This document shows positions 16,160-25,345 of a DNA stretch of 51,107 nt, one piece after another; the first letter of the stretch is position 1, and each line of letters opens with the position of its first letter. Position numbers and translations under genes: made by a program. The notes beneath the pieces were generated by a model that made no database searches, was not told where the DNA came from, and saw nothing but the letters and a program-made list of their open reading frames with translations. This DNA is from Lachnospiraceae bacterium (lineage in GTDB: Bacteria; Bacillota; Clostridia; Lachnospirales; Lachnospiraceae): contig JAJQDT010000004.1 in the NCBI GenBank assembly GCA_021202075.1, positions 1 to 51,107 on the forward strand. Reading direction: 5' to 3'.

Positions 16160-18235
16160 ATGTGCAGATATTGTTATAACTATAGTTCGAACCGAAAGCC
16201 GCCGACCTCATTTACGGCGGCGAGGAACCGGGAGGCCGCAAAGGAGCTTGGCCTGAATCAGCGGCGGTGCACGAACCGAGAATATGAGCTGGCATCGGAG
16301 CACTGTATTTATCCGGTAAAAAGCCTGCAGCTGAAGGCGAAGGGCGGGCAGATCGCGTGGGATCTGGATGCATATTCCTTTCTGGAGCAGGAAGAGGCGC
16401 CGGACAGTGTGAACCCGAGTCTCTGGCTGAACGCGAAGAGCAACCGGCTGGCCGGAGTTTTCGAGGTGGTAAAGGACGCGATTTATCAGGTGCGGGGATT
16501 TGATATTTCAAATCTTACGATTATCCGGGGGAAAACCGGATGGATCGTGCAGGATACCATGACCACGATCGAGACCTCGCGCGCAGCGCTGGAGCTGCTG
16601 GAGAGGGCTCTCGGGGAGGAGATCATCAGCAAAATCCGGGCGGTTATCATCAGCCACTCCCACAGCGATCATTACGGGGGCGTGCGCGGCGTCGTTGCGC
16701 CGGAACAGGTGGGAAGAGCAGAGGACGGCAGGATACCGGTCTTTGTACCGGCGGGCTTTGATATTGAATGTGTGAGAGAAAATATATTTGCCGGAGCGGC
16801 GATGGGGCGGAGAGGGAATTATCAGTTTGGCATGGATCTGGAGCCCGGACCGGAAGGGCACGTCTCCGTGGGAATCGGGCTTTCTTCCTCGAAGGGAACC
16901 ATGTCGTTCGTCACGCCGACCGATTATATCGACCGGGATCGAACCATTATGATTGATGGCATCACCGTCGAATTTCAGCTCACACCGGGCACGGAGGCGC
17001 CTGCCGAGATGAATAATTATTTCGCGGATTATCAGGCGCTCTGGATGGCGGAAAACTGCAGCGGTACGCTTCACAATCTGTATCCGGTCCGCGGCGCGCA
17101 GCTGCGCGATTCCGCTGCGTGGTCGGATTATATTCTGGAAGCGATGGAGAAATACGCGGACAAAAGCCAGGTCGTTTTTCAGGCGCACAACTGGCCACAT
17201 TTTAACACGCCGGAGCATCCGCATGAGGTGCGGGACTATCTGCTGAGTACAGCGGCGATTTATAAGCATACCCATGACCAGACCCTGCTTTACGCAAATG
17301 AAGGGTACACCGCAAAGGAGATCGCCCGGAAGATCCGCATCCCGGATGGATTGAAGCAAAACTGGTACATTCGGCCGTACTATGGCTCCCTGCCCATCAA
17401 TGCCCGCGCGGTTTATACGAAATACCTCGGTTTTTTCAACGGAAATCCGAATGACATTGATCCGCTGACGGAGGTGGAGGCGGCAAAAGCCTTTGTCGAG
17501 TATGCCGGTCCGGAGGAGAAGATTCTGGAGCAGGCATGGAGAGATTTTGACGCAGGGGATTACCGCAGAGCTGCGTACGCAGCCGGAAATGTGGTGTATG
17601 CGAATTATAAAAACCTGCAGGCGCGGCTTTTGTGTGCGGACGCTTTTGAACAGCTGGGTTATGCCGCTGAGTCGAGCGTGTGGAGAAACGTCTACCTGCA
17701 GGGGGCGCTGGAGCTCCGGTACGGTGTGGATGAAAGGAGCGTAAGGCTTGTGCGGGGAACGGATATTCAGCGGTGTATGTCCGTGGAGCTGCTGCTGAAA
17801 TATCTGGGCATCCTGTTTGACAATGAAAGGATGGAGCAGGAGAACTTTTCCCTGATTTTGAATATCCGGGAGGATCCTGCCGATGCCGTCGCCGAAGATG
17901 CGCCCGGGGCTCCGCTCAAAGATGCAGCCAGGGCTCCGCTTAAAGATGCGCCCGGGGCTCCGCTTAAAGATGCGGCAGGAGATTCTGTGCGGTATGTTCT
18001 TACAGTAAAAAGCGGCGTGCTTCTGACCTGGAAGGGAGAAGGGGAGGGCATTTCGGCATACGCGGATCTGACGAAGAAGAGTCTGCTCGCCCTCGTGGAG
18101 AGACGTCTGGATCAGGAAATAGATTCCATTCAGACAAACAGCTATGAATTGCTCAAAAGGATTGAACGAGGGCTGACGGATCTGCGGCTGTATGCGAGAT
18201 TCCCGATGATTGAGGCGAGAAGGGAGCGGGAATAG
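16160..18235 (+). CDS. Alkyl sulfatase, metallo-beta-lactamase fold (SdsA/BDS1 type)
   Basis: 691-aa class III sulfatase hydrolysing alkyl sulfate esters (SDS-like) to alcohol plus sulfate using zinc, with no formylglycine needed. The family entry sequence NPSLWLNAKSNRLAGVFEVV and YQVRGFDISNLTIIRG is followed by the metal motif HSHSDH at residues 166-171, then a helical dimerisation domain and a C-terminal SCP2-like domain. There is no signal peptide, so it should be cytoplasmic, unlike secreted Pseudomonas SdsA1. GGAGG precedes the ATG. The C-terminal part contains three in-frame copies of an 8-residue repeat (APLKDA core). It heads the organosulfate operon. Confidence 0.9.
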   Translation: MCRYCYNYSSNRKPPTSFTAARNREAAKELGLNQRRCTNREYELASEHCIYPVKSLQLKAKGGQIAWDLDAYSFLEQEEAPDSVNPSLWLNAKSNRLAGVFEVVKDAIYQVRGFDISNLTIIRGKTGWIVQDTMTTIETSRAALELLERALGEEIISKIRAVIISHSHSDHYGGVRGVVAPEQVGRAEDGRIPVFVPAGFDIECVRENIFAGAAMGRRGNYQFGMDLEPGPEGHVSVGIGLSSSKGTMSFVTPTDYIDRDRTIMIDGITVEFQLTPGTEAPAEMNNYFADYQALWMAENCSGTLHNLYPVRGAQLRDSAAWSDYILEAMEKYADKSQVVFQAHNWPHFNTPEHPHEVRDYLLSTAAIYKHTHDQTLLYANEGYTAKEIARKIRIPDGLKQNWYIRPYYGSLPINARAVYTKYLGFFNGNPNDIDPLTEVEAAKAFVEYAGPEEKILEQAWRDFDAGDYRRAAYAAGNVVYANYKNLQARLLCADAFEQLGYAAESSVWRNVYLQGALELRYGVDERSVRLVRGTDIQRCMSVELLLKYLGILFDNERMEQENFSLILNIREDPADAVAEDAPGAPLKDAARAPLKDAPGAPLKDAAGDSVRYVLTVKSGVLLTWKGEGEGISAYADLTKKSLLALVERRLDQEIDSIQTNSYELLKRIERGLTDLRLYARFPMIEARRERE
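17900..17971 (+). repeat. Three 24-bp in-frame tandem repeats inside the alkylsulfatase
   Basis: Units 17900-17923, 17924-17947 and 17948-17971 share GGGCTCCGCTYAAAGAT and encode an (A-P/A-G/R-APLKD) octapeptide. They form a linker before the C-terminal domain. Confidence 0.9.
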
Positions 18236-18379
18236 GCCGGAAGTGCAAATGAGCGTTCATTAACCGTATTGGCAGCTGCCTGGCTTGTGGCATCGTGGGA
18301 ATAAAGAGGAACACAAAAAACAGAGAAAAACGGAAAAGATAACGGAGAAGAAAACAGAAAAGAAAAGGAGAATATCATC

Positions 18380-19405
18380 ATGAAAAACACAAATAAAAAA
18401 CATCTGAGCGCAAAATTACTGGCCGGAGTGCTGGCGGCTTCCCTGACGCTGGGCGCTGGCGGACTTCCGGTATGGGCTGCGGAGGATGCAGCGGAGACAG
18501 AGGAACTGCAGGAGCTGCGGATCGGTGTGATGACATCCGGTCTGGATCACTGGATTGCCGAGATTGGCATTGCTACAGGGATTTATGAAGCTCACGGGCT
18601 GGATGTGGAATATACCGAGTTCGCGGCAGGCGTGAATACGGTCGACGCGATTGTGACCGGACAGGTGGATATCGGGCTTCTGGCAGATTATGCGGCGGTA
18701 AACCGGATCGGTAACACACAGGATAACACGGATCTTCGGATAATTGCACATTTTGCCAGAGCAGCTATGAACGAACTGTACGTGAACCCGGAGGTGATTA
18801 CGGAGCTGTCGGATCTGGCAGGAGCAGGGTTTTTGTCCCTTCCAGGTACGGTCTGGGATTACTGGACCGCGAAGACCTATGAGTATGCGGGAATTGCTGA
18901 AGAAGATCAGAACATCATCAATGTGGACAGCCAGCAGACAGCGGTCGGCGCACTGACCACCGGAGAGGGAGACGCATTCTGGGCATCCGGGACAACTGCG
19001 GAGAAGCTGGCAGAAGCGGGACTGGAACCCATTTTTTCTCTGAATGACCTGGGGGTCTGGACCGATCAGTATTTTATCACCTATGAGGGATATCTGGAGG
19101 AACACGCGGATACGATTCAGGCGTTTTATGAGGCAGTGAAGGAGATCGAAGACTGGATGACAGATAATCAGGAGGAAGCTGCACAGATCCTGGAAGAGAA
19201 TATCAGCTATCCTTCGGAACAGTTTCTTCAGAACTTTCCTGAGTATGAACTGTCGGTCAGCTTTAAAAGTGATACGCTGGAGCATTTAAACGATATCAAG
19301 GAGTGGGCGCTTGAGAGCGGACTTTTTGAGAAGGACTATGATTTCGACGATTTTGTAGATACTTCCATTCTGCAGGAGGTCTATCCGGACGAGGTGGACA
19401 GCTAA
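18380..19405 (+). CDS. ABC transporter substrate-binding protein (SsuA/TauA/NrtT type)
   Basis: 341-aa secreted binding protein of the sulfonate/nitrate/taurine family. The signal peptide (LSAKLLAGVLAASLTLGAGGLPVWAAED) ends in a type I cleavage site and has no lipobox cysteine. The mature protein starts ELRIGVMTSGLDHWIAEIGIATGIYEAHGLDVEYTEFAAG, with the usual NTVDAIVTGQVDIGLLADYAAVN segment. It lies between two sulfatase genes, so the ligand is probably an organosulfate rather than a true sulfonate. AAAGGAG precedes the ATG. A GC hairpin follows the gene. Confidence 0.87.
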   Translation: MKNTNKKHLSAKLLAGVLAASLTLGAGGLPVWAAEDAAETEELQELRIGVMTSGLDHWIAEIGIATGIYEAHGLDVEYTEFAAGVNTVDAIVTGQVDIGLLADYAAVNRIGNTQDNTDLRIIAHFARAAMNELYVNPEVITELSDLAGAGFLSLPGTVWDYWTAKTYEYAGIAEEDQNIINVDSQQTAVGALTTGEGDAFWASGTTAEKLAEAGLEPIFSLNDLGVWTDQYFITYEGYLEEHADTIQAFYEAVKEIEDWMTDNQEEAAQILEENISYPSEQFLQNFPEYELSVSFKSDTLEHLNDIKEWALESGLFEKDYDFDDFVDTSILQEVYPDEVDS

Positions 19406-19439
19406 AGACCGAAAGGCAGGAATTCTCCAATATGCTGCA

Positions 19440-19471
19440 GCGGACAGGGTCGGGTTTCCCTGGCCGCTTTT
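19440..19471 (+). promoter_or_regulatory. Hairpin between binding protein and arylsulfatase
   Basis: GCGGACAGGG pairs with CCCTGGCCGC (one mismatch) and is followed by TTTT. The short T-run suggests a partial attenuator that would leave the binding protein more abundant than downstream products. Confidence 0.5.
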
Positions 19472-19511
19472 CGAAACAGACATGCGATACATGGAAGGAG
19501 ATACCAGAGAA

Positions 19512-21803
19512 ATGGCGGATAAAAAATTTACCGGCGTGAAGGGGTATACGGTGGCGGATACGCAATACCGCTATGAGACCGTGGATCCAACGCCGAAGGG
19601 CGCGCCGAACGTGGTCTATATCGTGATGGATGACATGGGTTTCGCGAATCTGGGCTGCTATGGCTCCAATATTCATACACCGAACCTGGATCGGATGGCG
19701 CGGGAGGGGCTGCGGTATAACAACTTTCACACGACCGCGATCTGTTCCGCGACCAGAGCTTCGCTGCTGACAGGGATGAATCATCATACCGCGGGCATCT
19801 GCGCGATCGTCGAGTATATGACCGGCTGCGATAACGGAATCGGGCACCTGCATAAGGACTGCGCGACGATTGCGGAGATTCTGCACGAGTACGGATATGG
19901 GACATACGCGGTCGGGAAATGGCACCTGACGGATGTCACGGAGACCACGGAGGCAGGGCCGTTCGACAATTGGCCGCTGGGGAAAGGATTCGATAAATAT
20001 TATGGATTTCTTCACGCGCAGATGGATCAGTTTCATCCGAGGCTGACGCGGGACAATTCGCCGGTCGCTCCGCCGAAAACACCGGAGGAAGGCTATCATT
20101 TTTCCGAGGATATCACGGAGCAGGCGATCCGCTATATTTATCACCAGCATATCGCTTATCCGGAAAAGCCATTTTTCCTCTATCTGGCGTATGGCGCCAT
20201 GCACACACCGCACCATGCGCCGAAGGAATATATCGACCGGTATCGGGGGAAATTTGACGCGGGATGGGATGTCATCCGCGAACAGTGGTATGAAAAAGAG
20301 AAGGATCTGGGTGTGATTCCCCCGGATGCGGAGCTCACCGCAAGGAATGAACTGGTACAGCCATGGGAGGAGCTGTCGCCAAAGCAGAAAAAAACGGCAG
20401 CCCGCTATATGGAGGCTTACGCCGGGATGCTGGAGCATACGGACGCACAGATCGGACGGCTGCTGGATTATCTGGAAGAAATCCGCGAGCTGGATAATAC
20501 GGTGGTGGTATTTTTATCGGATAACGGCGCGAGCGGGGAAGGCGGAAGCGAGGGAACGATCAATAATTTCCGCAAGTTCACGGAAGGCGAGCTGGCCGAT
20601 CCGGATGCGGAAGCAGACTATGTGCTCTCCCGCATTGACGACATTGGCACACCGAGGGCGTTTAATCATTATCCGATCGGCTGGGCACATGCAGGCAATG
20701 CTCCTTTTCCGTGGTATAAGATGTTCACCTACTCCGGCGGAGTAAAGGATCCCCTGATCATCCGTTATCCGAAGCTGATCCCGGATCCGGGCGGCATCCG
20801 CAGTCAGTATCATCATGTATCCGACCTGACGCCGACAATGCTTGACATTATCGGCATCGACAAACCGGAATTCATCAAGGGCGTACACCAGAAGCCGTTT
20901 CAGGGAATCAGCCTGAAATACACACTGATCGATGGATACGCGCTGGACCGGAAGCATGTGCAGTATTACGAAATGCTTGGAAATCGCGCAATCTACAGGG
21001 ATGGATGGAAAGCGATCGTGAATCATTCCAGAAACGGTACGGATGGAGACTACGCGGCGGATGTCTGGGAACTGTACCACGTAGCGGAGGATTATTCGGA
21101 ATGTCATAATGTGGCGGCGCAATACCCGGAAAAGCTTGCCGAGCTGGAAAGAACATGGCTGATCGAGGCCTCGGCGGCCGGAGTATTTCCGATGCTGAAT
21201 GGCGCGGTCTACGGAACGAGTGAGGCCCGAAAGATACTGAGCCGGTCGATCTACCGGAAAGAGCGGTTCGACGTTTATGAAAATATACGGGAACCCTTCG
21301 AACTGATTCGAACCCTGGATACGGATCTAAGCCGGCATTCCCATATCGTCCGGGCGGAAATTACCAGACAGAATTCCGGCCAGGAGGGTGTGATTTTTTC
21401 CCATGGAAATTACCATGGCGGATTCTGCCTGTACATTCAGAAGAATCTTTTGAAATATACATATAATTACGGGACGAAAATCTGGTATAAGGCCGTTTCC
21501 GACCGAGAGCTTCCGGATGGCGAAGCGACCGTGGAATACCGTTTGAAAGTTGGAAAGGATGAGTCGGCGCGGGCAGAGTTGTTTTTGAACGGAGAGAAGA
21601 CAGCGGAGCTTTTCCTTCCGCACATCCAGACGTCGGTCGATTACCTCACAACCATCGGTGCAAATAAAAACACGCCGGTCGCTCCGCAGGACTACAGCTG
21701 TCCGTTCGCTTTCCAGGGAAAGCTGAACAAAGTGACCGTCTTTGTGGAAGGACACACGGATCCGCAGGATACAGAGCTGGAAGCGTTTTTTCATACGGAC
21801 TGA
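19512..21803 (+). CDS. Arylsulfatase, type I (formylglycine-dependent)
   Basis: 763-aa sulfatase of the large AtsA/AtsD-like branch. Motif NVVYIVMDDMGFANLGCYGSNIHTPNLDRMA supplies the calcium aspartates. The active-site motif CSATRASLLTGMNHH at residues 78-92 has Cys78 as formylglycine precursor and Ala in place of the common Pro, an accepted variant. Later metal-site and core motifs are AVGKWHL and VVFLSDNGASGEGG. There is no signal peptide, so it is cytoplasmic. I chose 19512 as start (AAGGAG 11 bp upstream); ATGs at 19482 and 19491 are alternatives. Activation requires the maturase at 14627. It is flanked by its importer genes. Confidence 0.92.
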   Translation: MADKKFTGVKGYTVADTQYRYETVDPTPKGAPNVVYIVMDDMGFANLGCYGSNIHTPNLDRMAREGLRYNNFHTTAICSATRASLLTGMNHHTAGICAIVEYMTGCDNGIGHLHKDCATIAEILHEYGYGTYAVGKWHLTDVTETTEAGPFDNWPLGKGFDKYYGFLHAQMDQFHPRLTRDNSPVAPPKTPEEGYHFSEDITEQAIRYIYHQHIAYPEKPFFLYLAYGAMHTPHHAPKEYIDRYRGKFDAGWDVIREQWYEKEKDLGVIPPDAELTARNELVQPWEELSPKQKKTAARYMEAYAGMLEHTDAQIGRLLDYLEEIRELDNTVVVFLSDNGASGEGGSEGTINNFRKFTEGELADPDAEADYVLSRIDDIGTPRAFNHYPIGWAHAGNAPFPWYKMFTYSGGVKDPLIIRYPKLIPDPGGIRSQYHHVSDLTPTMLDIIGIDKPEFIKGVHQKPFQGISLKYTLIDGYALDRKHVQYYEMLGNRAIYRDGWKAIVNHSRNGTDGDYAADVWELYHVAEDYSECHNVAAQYPEKLAELERTWLIEASAAGVFPMLNGAVYGTSEARKILSRSIYRKERFDVYENIREPFELIRTLDTDLSRHSHIVRAEITRQNSGQEGVIFSHGNYHGGFCLYIQKNLLKYTYNYGTKIWYKAVSDRELPDGEATVEYRLKVGKDESARAELFLNGEKTAELFLPHIQTSVDYLTTIGANKNTPVAPQDYSCPFAFQGKLNKVTVFVEGHTDPQDTELEAFFHTD

Positions 21804-21981
21804 TCCGGGAAGATTTGTATCGCGCTATCGTAACTGTTTGGGATATTCTGCGCATTACGCGCATTATGCATAAGTTCTTACGAAACGGTCTGTCGGTTGC
21901 CAAAGAAATGCTCTCTGGCTGATGAAAAAGGAGTAAATGGTCCGGATGGCGGATTCGGAAGAATATGAGGAGACAACAGAC

Positions 21982-22755
21982 ATGCAAAGTATAAAAAAAG
22001 CAGCAACATTTATCGGGAAAAGCGGCATTGCCACATGGATTCTTTTGCTGGTAATCTGGCAGATTGCGTCGCTTTTCAATTCCCCCGACTTCATGCCGGG
22101 ACCGCTGCGGACACTGGAGGGATTTCAGGAAATTCTTTTGAATGGAGTGCTGTTAGAGGACATCGTCATCAGCCTTCAGAGAATTGCGATTGGCTGGACC
22201 AGAGGCATCCTTGTGGCGGTGCCGATCGGGCTTCTGATCGGACAGTTTAAGCTGGTGCGATGGCTGGTGGAGCCGTTTATTAATTTTTTCCGCTTCATAC
22301 CGGCGATCGGATTTCTGACCCTGTTCCTGATGTGGTTCGGAGTGGGCGAGGAATCGAAGCTGATGCTGATCACCTACGCGACCATCTTTCCTGTGATCAT
22401 CAATACGATTGCGGGAGTCGCTGCGGTAGACCCGGTCAAATATCAGGCGGCGGAATCTCTGGGAGCCTCCAAATGGCAGACGTTTTATACCGTCACGATA
22501 CCAGCTACTGTGCCGAGCATTTTTACCGGGGTACGTCTGGGATTAAGCAGCGCGATCACTTCTATTGTAAGCGCAGAGATGCTTGCCGCAAATACCGGAC
22601 TCGGCTATCTGATCTACACGTCCCGGCTGTATTACCGGACCGACTGGATTTTTACGGGAATTGTTGTGCTGGGGCTGCTCGGCTACATCACGGATAAGGT
22701 GCTGCGGCTGCTCGGGAACCATCTGTTTCGGCATTATGGGATCGTAAATCAGTAG
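21982..22755 (+). CDS. ABC transporter permease (SsuC/TauC type)
   Basis: About 257-aa membrane subunit of the sulfonate/nitrate/taurine importer family. FIPAIGFLTLFLMWFGVGEESKLMLITYATIFPVIINTI and the EAA loop (KYQAAESLGASKWQTFYTVTIPATVPSIFTGVRLGL) are diagnostic. The start at 21982 has AGGAG at a 9-nt spacing; in-frame starts at 21937 and 21946 would add up to 15 residues. It pairs with the binding protein at 18380 and the ATPase at 22908. Confidence 0.9.
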   Translation: MQSIKKAATFIGKSGIATWILLLVIWQIASLFNSPDFMPGPLRTLEGFQEILLNGVLLEDIVISLQRIAIGWTRGILVAVPIGLLIGQFKLVRWLVEPFINFFRFIPAIGFLTLFLMWFGVGEESKLMLITYATIFPVIINTIAGVAAVDPVKYQAAESLGASKWQTFYTVTIPATVPSIFTGVRLGLSSAITSIVSAEMLAANTGLGYLIYTSRLYYRTDWIFTGIVVLGLLGYITDKVLRLLGNHLFRHYGIVNQ

Positions 22756-22836
22756 TAGTTTGAAAGTATCATGAATAACTGAGGATTATAGAATGGTAAA
22801 ACAGAATCCCGGAGTCATCGGCTACGGAACAGGATT

Positions 22837-22856
22837 ACCATATTTCGAAATACGGT
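22837..22856. promoter_or_regulatory. Palindrome before the SsuB-type ATPase gene
   Basis: ACC and GGT flank TATTTCGAAATA with one internal mismatch pair, giving a near-perfect 20-bp palindrome in the 152-bp gap. Function unknown; possibly an operator. I see no T-run or clear promoter next to it. Confidence 0.35.
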
Positions 22857-22907
22857 GATTGTAAAGAGAACAGGTTGGAACAGGAGATTAAAGAGGAGAC
22901 TGATACA

Positions 22908-23870
22908 ATGGCGGATTCGATACAGAAAACAGACAGCGGGCACTCCATCCCCAAGGTGCAGGTGGAAAATGTCGCCAAACAATATGAGGAGCCCAAAAAG
23001 AAACAGACGAAAGAGACGAAAGTAAAAGTAGAGAACCTGACGAAACAGTTCGATGAGGAAAACAAGGGACTTCTTTTTTCTAAAAACATTAACCCGGACG
23101 CCATCTTTGAAGATGATGAGGACGGTTTTGTCCTGAAGAATGTCAGTCTGACGATAGAAGAAGGGGAATTTATTATCTTCCTTGGAGCCAGCGGATGCGG
23201 AAAATCGACGCTGCTGAACATCATTGCAGGTTTTCTGGAAACCACGGAAGGCCGCGTATTGCTGGACGGAAAGGAAATCAAAAAGCCCGGTCCGGAACGC
23301 GGAGTCGTGTTCCAGAGCGCGGAGTCGGCGATTTTCCCATGGTTGAACGTGCAGAAGAATGTGGAATATGGACTGAAAGTACAAAAGGTGGATCGGAAGA
23401 AGCGCAGACAGATCGCGGCAGACGCGATCGCGCTGGTTGGTTTGTCCGGACATGAGAAGAAATATCCGTCGGAGCTTTCCGGCGGGATGCGGCAGCGCGT
23501 ACAGATCGCGCGCAGCATTGCGAGCAACCCGGAGATTCTGATCATGGATGAGCCGTTTGGCGCACTGGACGCACAGACGAGACGGACGCTGCAAGACGAG
23601 CTGATCGGCATCTGGAAAAAGACGGGCAAAACGATTCTGTTTGTCACGCATGATCTACAGGAGGCGGTTTATCTGGGACAGAAAATCTGCATATTCTCGG
23701 CCGCCCCAAACGCGAATATCATTTATCAGGAGCAGGTGCCGTTTGATTATCCGAGAGATCCGGAGACACCGGAAGTGGCGGAGTATACCACACAGATTCA
23801 CGCAAAGCTGGAGCAGGCCATCAATGCCCACGGGAAGGTTCCCGTAGATAAATCTGCGGTGGGGATTTGA
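22908..23870 (+). CDS. ABC transporter ATP-binding protein (SsuB/TauB type) with extended N-terminus
   Basis: 320-aa ATPase. It has Walker [10 protein letters not shown], the Q-loop region [22 protein letters not shown], signature [19 protein letters not shown], and Walker [13 protein letters not shown] followed by [12 protein letters not shown]. The N-terminus is about 60 residues longer than relatives and repeats its opening strand: [12 protein letters not shown] near residue 17 and [13 protein letters not shown] near residue 41, separated by a Lys-rich linker. The start at 22908 has AGGAG 9 nt upstream. It energises the importer of the arylsulfatase module. Confidence 0.92.
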   Translation: MADSIQKTDSGHSIPKVQVENVAKQYEEPKKKQTKETKVKVENLTKQFDEENKGLLFSKNINPDAIFEDDEDGFVLKNVSLTIEEGEFIIFLGASGCGKSTLLNIIAGFLETTEGRVLLDGKEIKKPGPERGVVFQSAESAIFPWLNVQKNVEYGLKVQKVDRKKRRQIAADAIALVGLSGHEKKYPSELSGGMRQRVQIARSIASNPEILIMDEPFGALDAQTRRTLQDELIGIWKKTGKTILFVTHDLQEAVYLGQKICIFSAAPNANIIYQEQVPFDYPRDPETPEVAEYTTQIHAKLEQAINAHGKVPVDKSAVGI

Positions 23871-23891
23871 GACCGGACAGGAAAATAGTAT

Positions 23892-25175
23892 ATGACGAAT
23901 TTAAGAAAAGATGCAGAGGACGTTTTTTTATACGCATATCCTTTAATTACTACGCAGGCAACACATCTGGGTGCGGATGACAAAAGCTTTGAACATTGCA
24001 GGGAGTTTCCATCCTCCGAATACAGGCGTATTGTAAAACTGAATATGGATACGCTATATTCCTATGCGTGGACACAGCTGAAGAATTCCCCGTATCTGAT
24101 TCACATTCCGAAAATCACAGAACGGTATTTTCTGTTTCCAATCATGGATGCATATACAAATGTGATTTATTCCATTGGTACGAGAACGCCTCAGATGAGT
24201 TCGGGTGATTATATTTTTCTTTACCGGGATGAACCCGTTCCGAAAGGGTATGAAAACTATCGTGTCTTACGAAGTGAAGATTCTCTGAACAGTATTTTGC
24301 TGAGGATTGAGACCCGGGGAAAGACAGACTATGAGCTTGTAAACCGGCTGCAGGATCAATTTATTATGAAGCCGTTGTATCCGGAAAGGATATTGCCTGT
24401 GCCGTCGGGAAATGGAATCATTCCGGCAGAGTATCCCGGAACCTTGTCCTCAGAGGAATATTTTACTCATTTTGCAGAATTATCAGCGGATAATCCGATA
24501 AAGGACGCGGATATTCTGCAAGCCTTTGAACGGCTGGGATACCAAAAACATACAGGTGCGTTTGATTATTCCAAAGCCACACAGCAACAGAAAATTGCGC
24601 TTGACCAGGGGATGAAAGACGGTATGGCTTTATTAAGGCAGCCCGGACGATTCTCAGATCGTGTTGTCAGAACCAATGGATGGCTGACCATATTAGGCGA
24701 TGCGGGTACTTATGGCACGAATTATCTCCAAAGGGCTTCGACTGCCCGCACCGGCTGGGGCGCTAACATTCCGCAGGACAGCCTGTATTCAATTGCAACC
24801 GGGGATATAGATGGAAACCGATTCTGTTCCGATAAAAAATATACGTTGCATATAGAAGTGGACGGCTACCCGCATGCGGCTGTATTCTGGTCGATTACCC
24901 TTTATGGTGAGAGAAGTAAATACCCGGTGAAAAACAGAATAAATCGCTATTCCGTCAATACTTACGATATAGAGCAAAAAAGGATCGAAGTAAATGCAGA
25001 TGGTTCCCTTGATCTCTATATCACCAGAGAAGAACCACAGGATGAACAGAAAAGAAAGAACTGGCTTCCGGCACCGAACGACGATGAGCATTTTTCACTT
25101 GCCATAAGGAACTACTGGCCAGATGATATCTCTTTGGAAGGCGGGTGGGATCCGCCGCAGGTAATGGAAGAGTAA
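23892..25175 (+). CDS. DUF1254/DUF1214 domain protein
   Basis: 427-aa protein with the DUF1254 N-terminal half (FLYAYPLITT...KLNMDTLYSYAWTQLKNSPYLIHIP...FPIMDAYTNVIYSIGTRT) and the DUF1214 C-terminal half (HAAVFWSITLYGERSKYPVKNRINRYSVN...LDLYITREEP). There is no signal peptide. The biochemical role of this family is not established, though members often sit near catabolic genes. It follows the ATPase by 21 bp and is probably the last gene of the alkylsulfatase/arylsulfatase operon, so it may act on the imported compound or the desulfated product. That role is inference only. Confidence 0.82.
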   Translation: MTNLRKDAEDVFLYAYPLITTQATHLGADDKSFEHCREFPSSEYRRIVKLNMDTLYSYAWTQLKNSPYLIHIPKITERYFLFPIMDAYTNVIYSIGTRTPQMSSGDYIFLYRDEPVPKGYENYRVLRSEDSLNSILLRIETRGKTDYELVNRLQDQFIMKPLYPERILPVPSGNGIIPAEYPGTLSSEEYFTHFAELSADNPIKDADILQAFERLGYQKHTGAFDYSKATQQQKIALDQGMKDGMALLRQPGRFSDRVVRTNGWLTILGDAGTYGTNYLQRASTARTGWGANIPQDSLYSIATGDIDGNRFCSDKKYTLHIEVDGYPHAAVFWSITLYGERSKYPVKNRINRYSVNTYDIEQKRIEVNADGSLDLYITREEPQDEQKRKNWLPAPNDDEHFSLAIRNYWPDDISLEGGWDPPQVMEE

Positions 25176-25195
25176 TACGGAAAGGGTATCTTTGC

Positions 25196-25263
25196 TATAG
25201 GAAAAACTGATAACCAGCTATCGGAATCCTGAAATTGACGGATATTTGGTTTGGTTGTATGAT
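25196..25263 (+). promoter_or_regulatory. LysR-type box plus promoter of the amino-acid importer
   Basis: Box TATAGGAAAAACTGATA (25196-25212), half-sites GATAAC and GCTATC (25209-25222), -35 TTGACG (25235-25240), 17-bp spacer, -10 TATGAT (25258-25263). Box-to-promoter distances are identical to the copy at 10783. Confidence 0.8.
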
Positions 25264-25265
25264 TA

Positions 25266-25335
25266 CCACCGTAAGGGCAAAAACCCACTAAATTAGTGGG
25301 CGATATAGGGGTACATGAAACCGTAACAACGGTGG
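25266..25335 (+). ncRNA. Structured 5' leader of the amino-acid importer mRNA
   Basis: CCACCGT (25266-25272) pairs with ACGGTGG (25329-25335), enclosing a perfect hairpin CCCACT-AAATT-AGTGGG (25284-25300). A weaker hairpin at a comparable place follows the 10822 promoter, and a trace follows the 40092 promoter. There is no T-run. A regulatory leader is possible but I recognise no riboswitch class. Confidence 0.45.
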
Positions 25336-25345
25336 GGAAGAATCT

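Noticed and set aside
19296..20438. Long open frame (380 codons) on the minus strand opposite the arylsulfatase
   Set aside because: It lies antisense to a strongly conserved gene, has no recognisable domain and an Arg/Ile-rich composition typical of antisense frames in this base composition.
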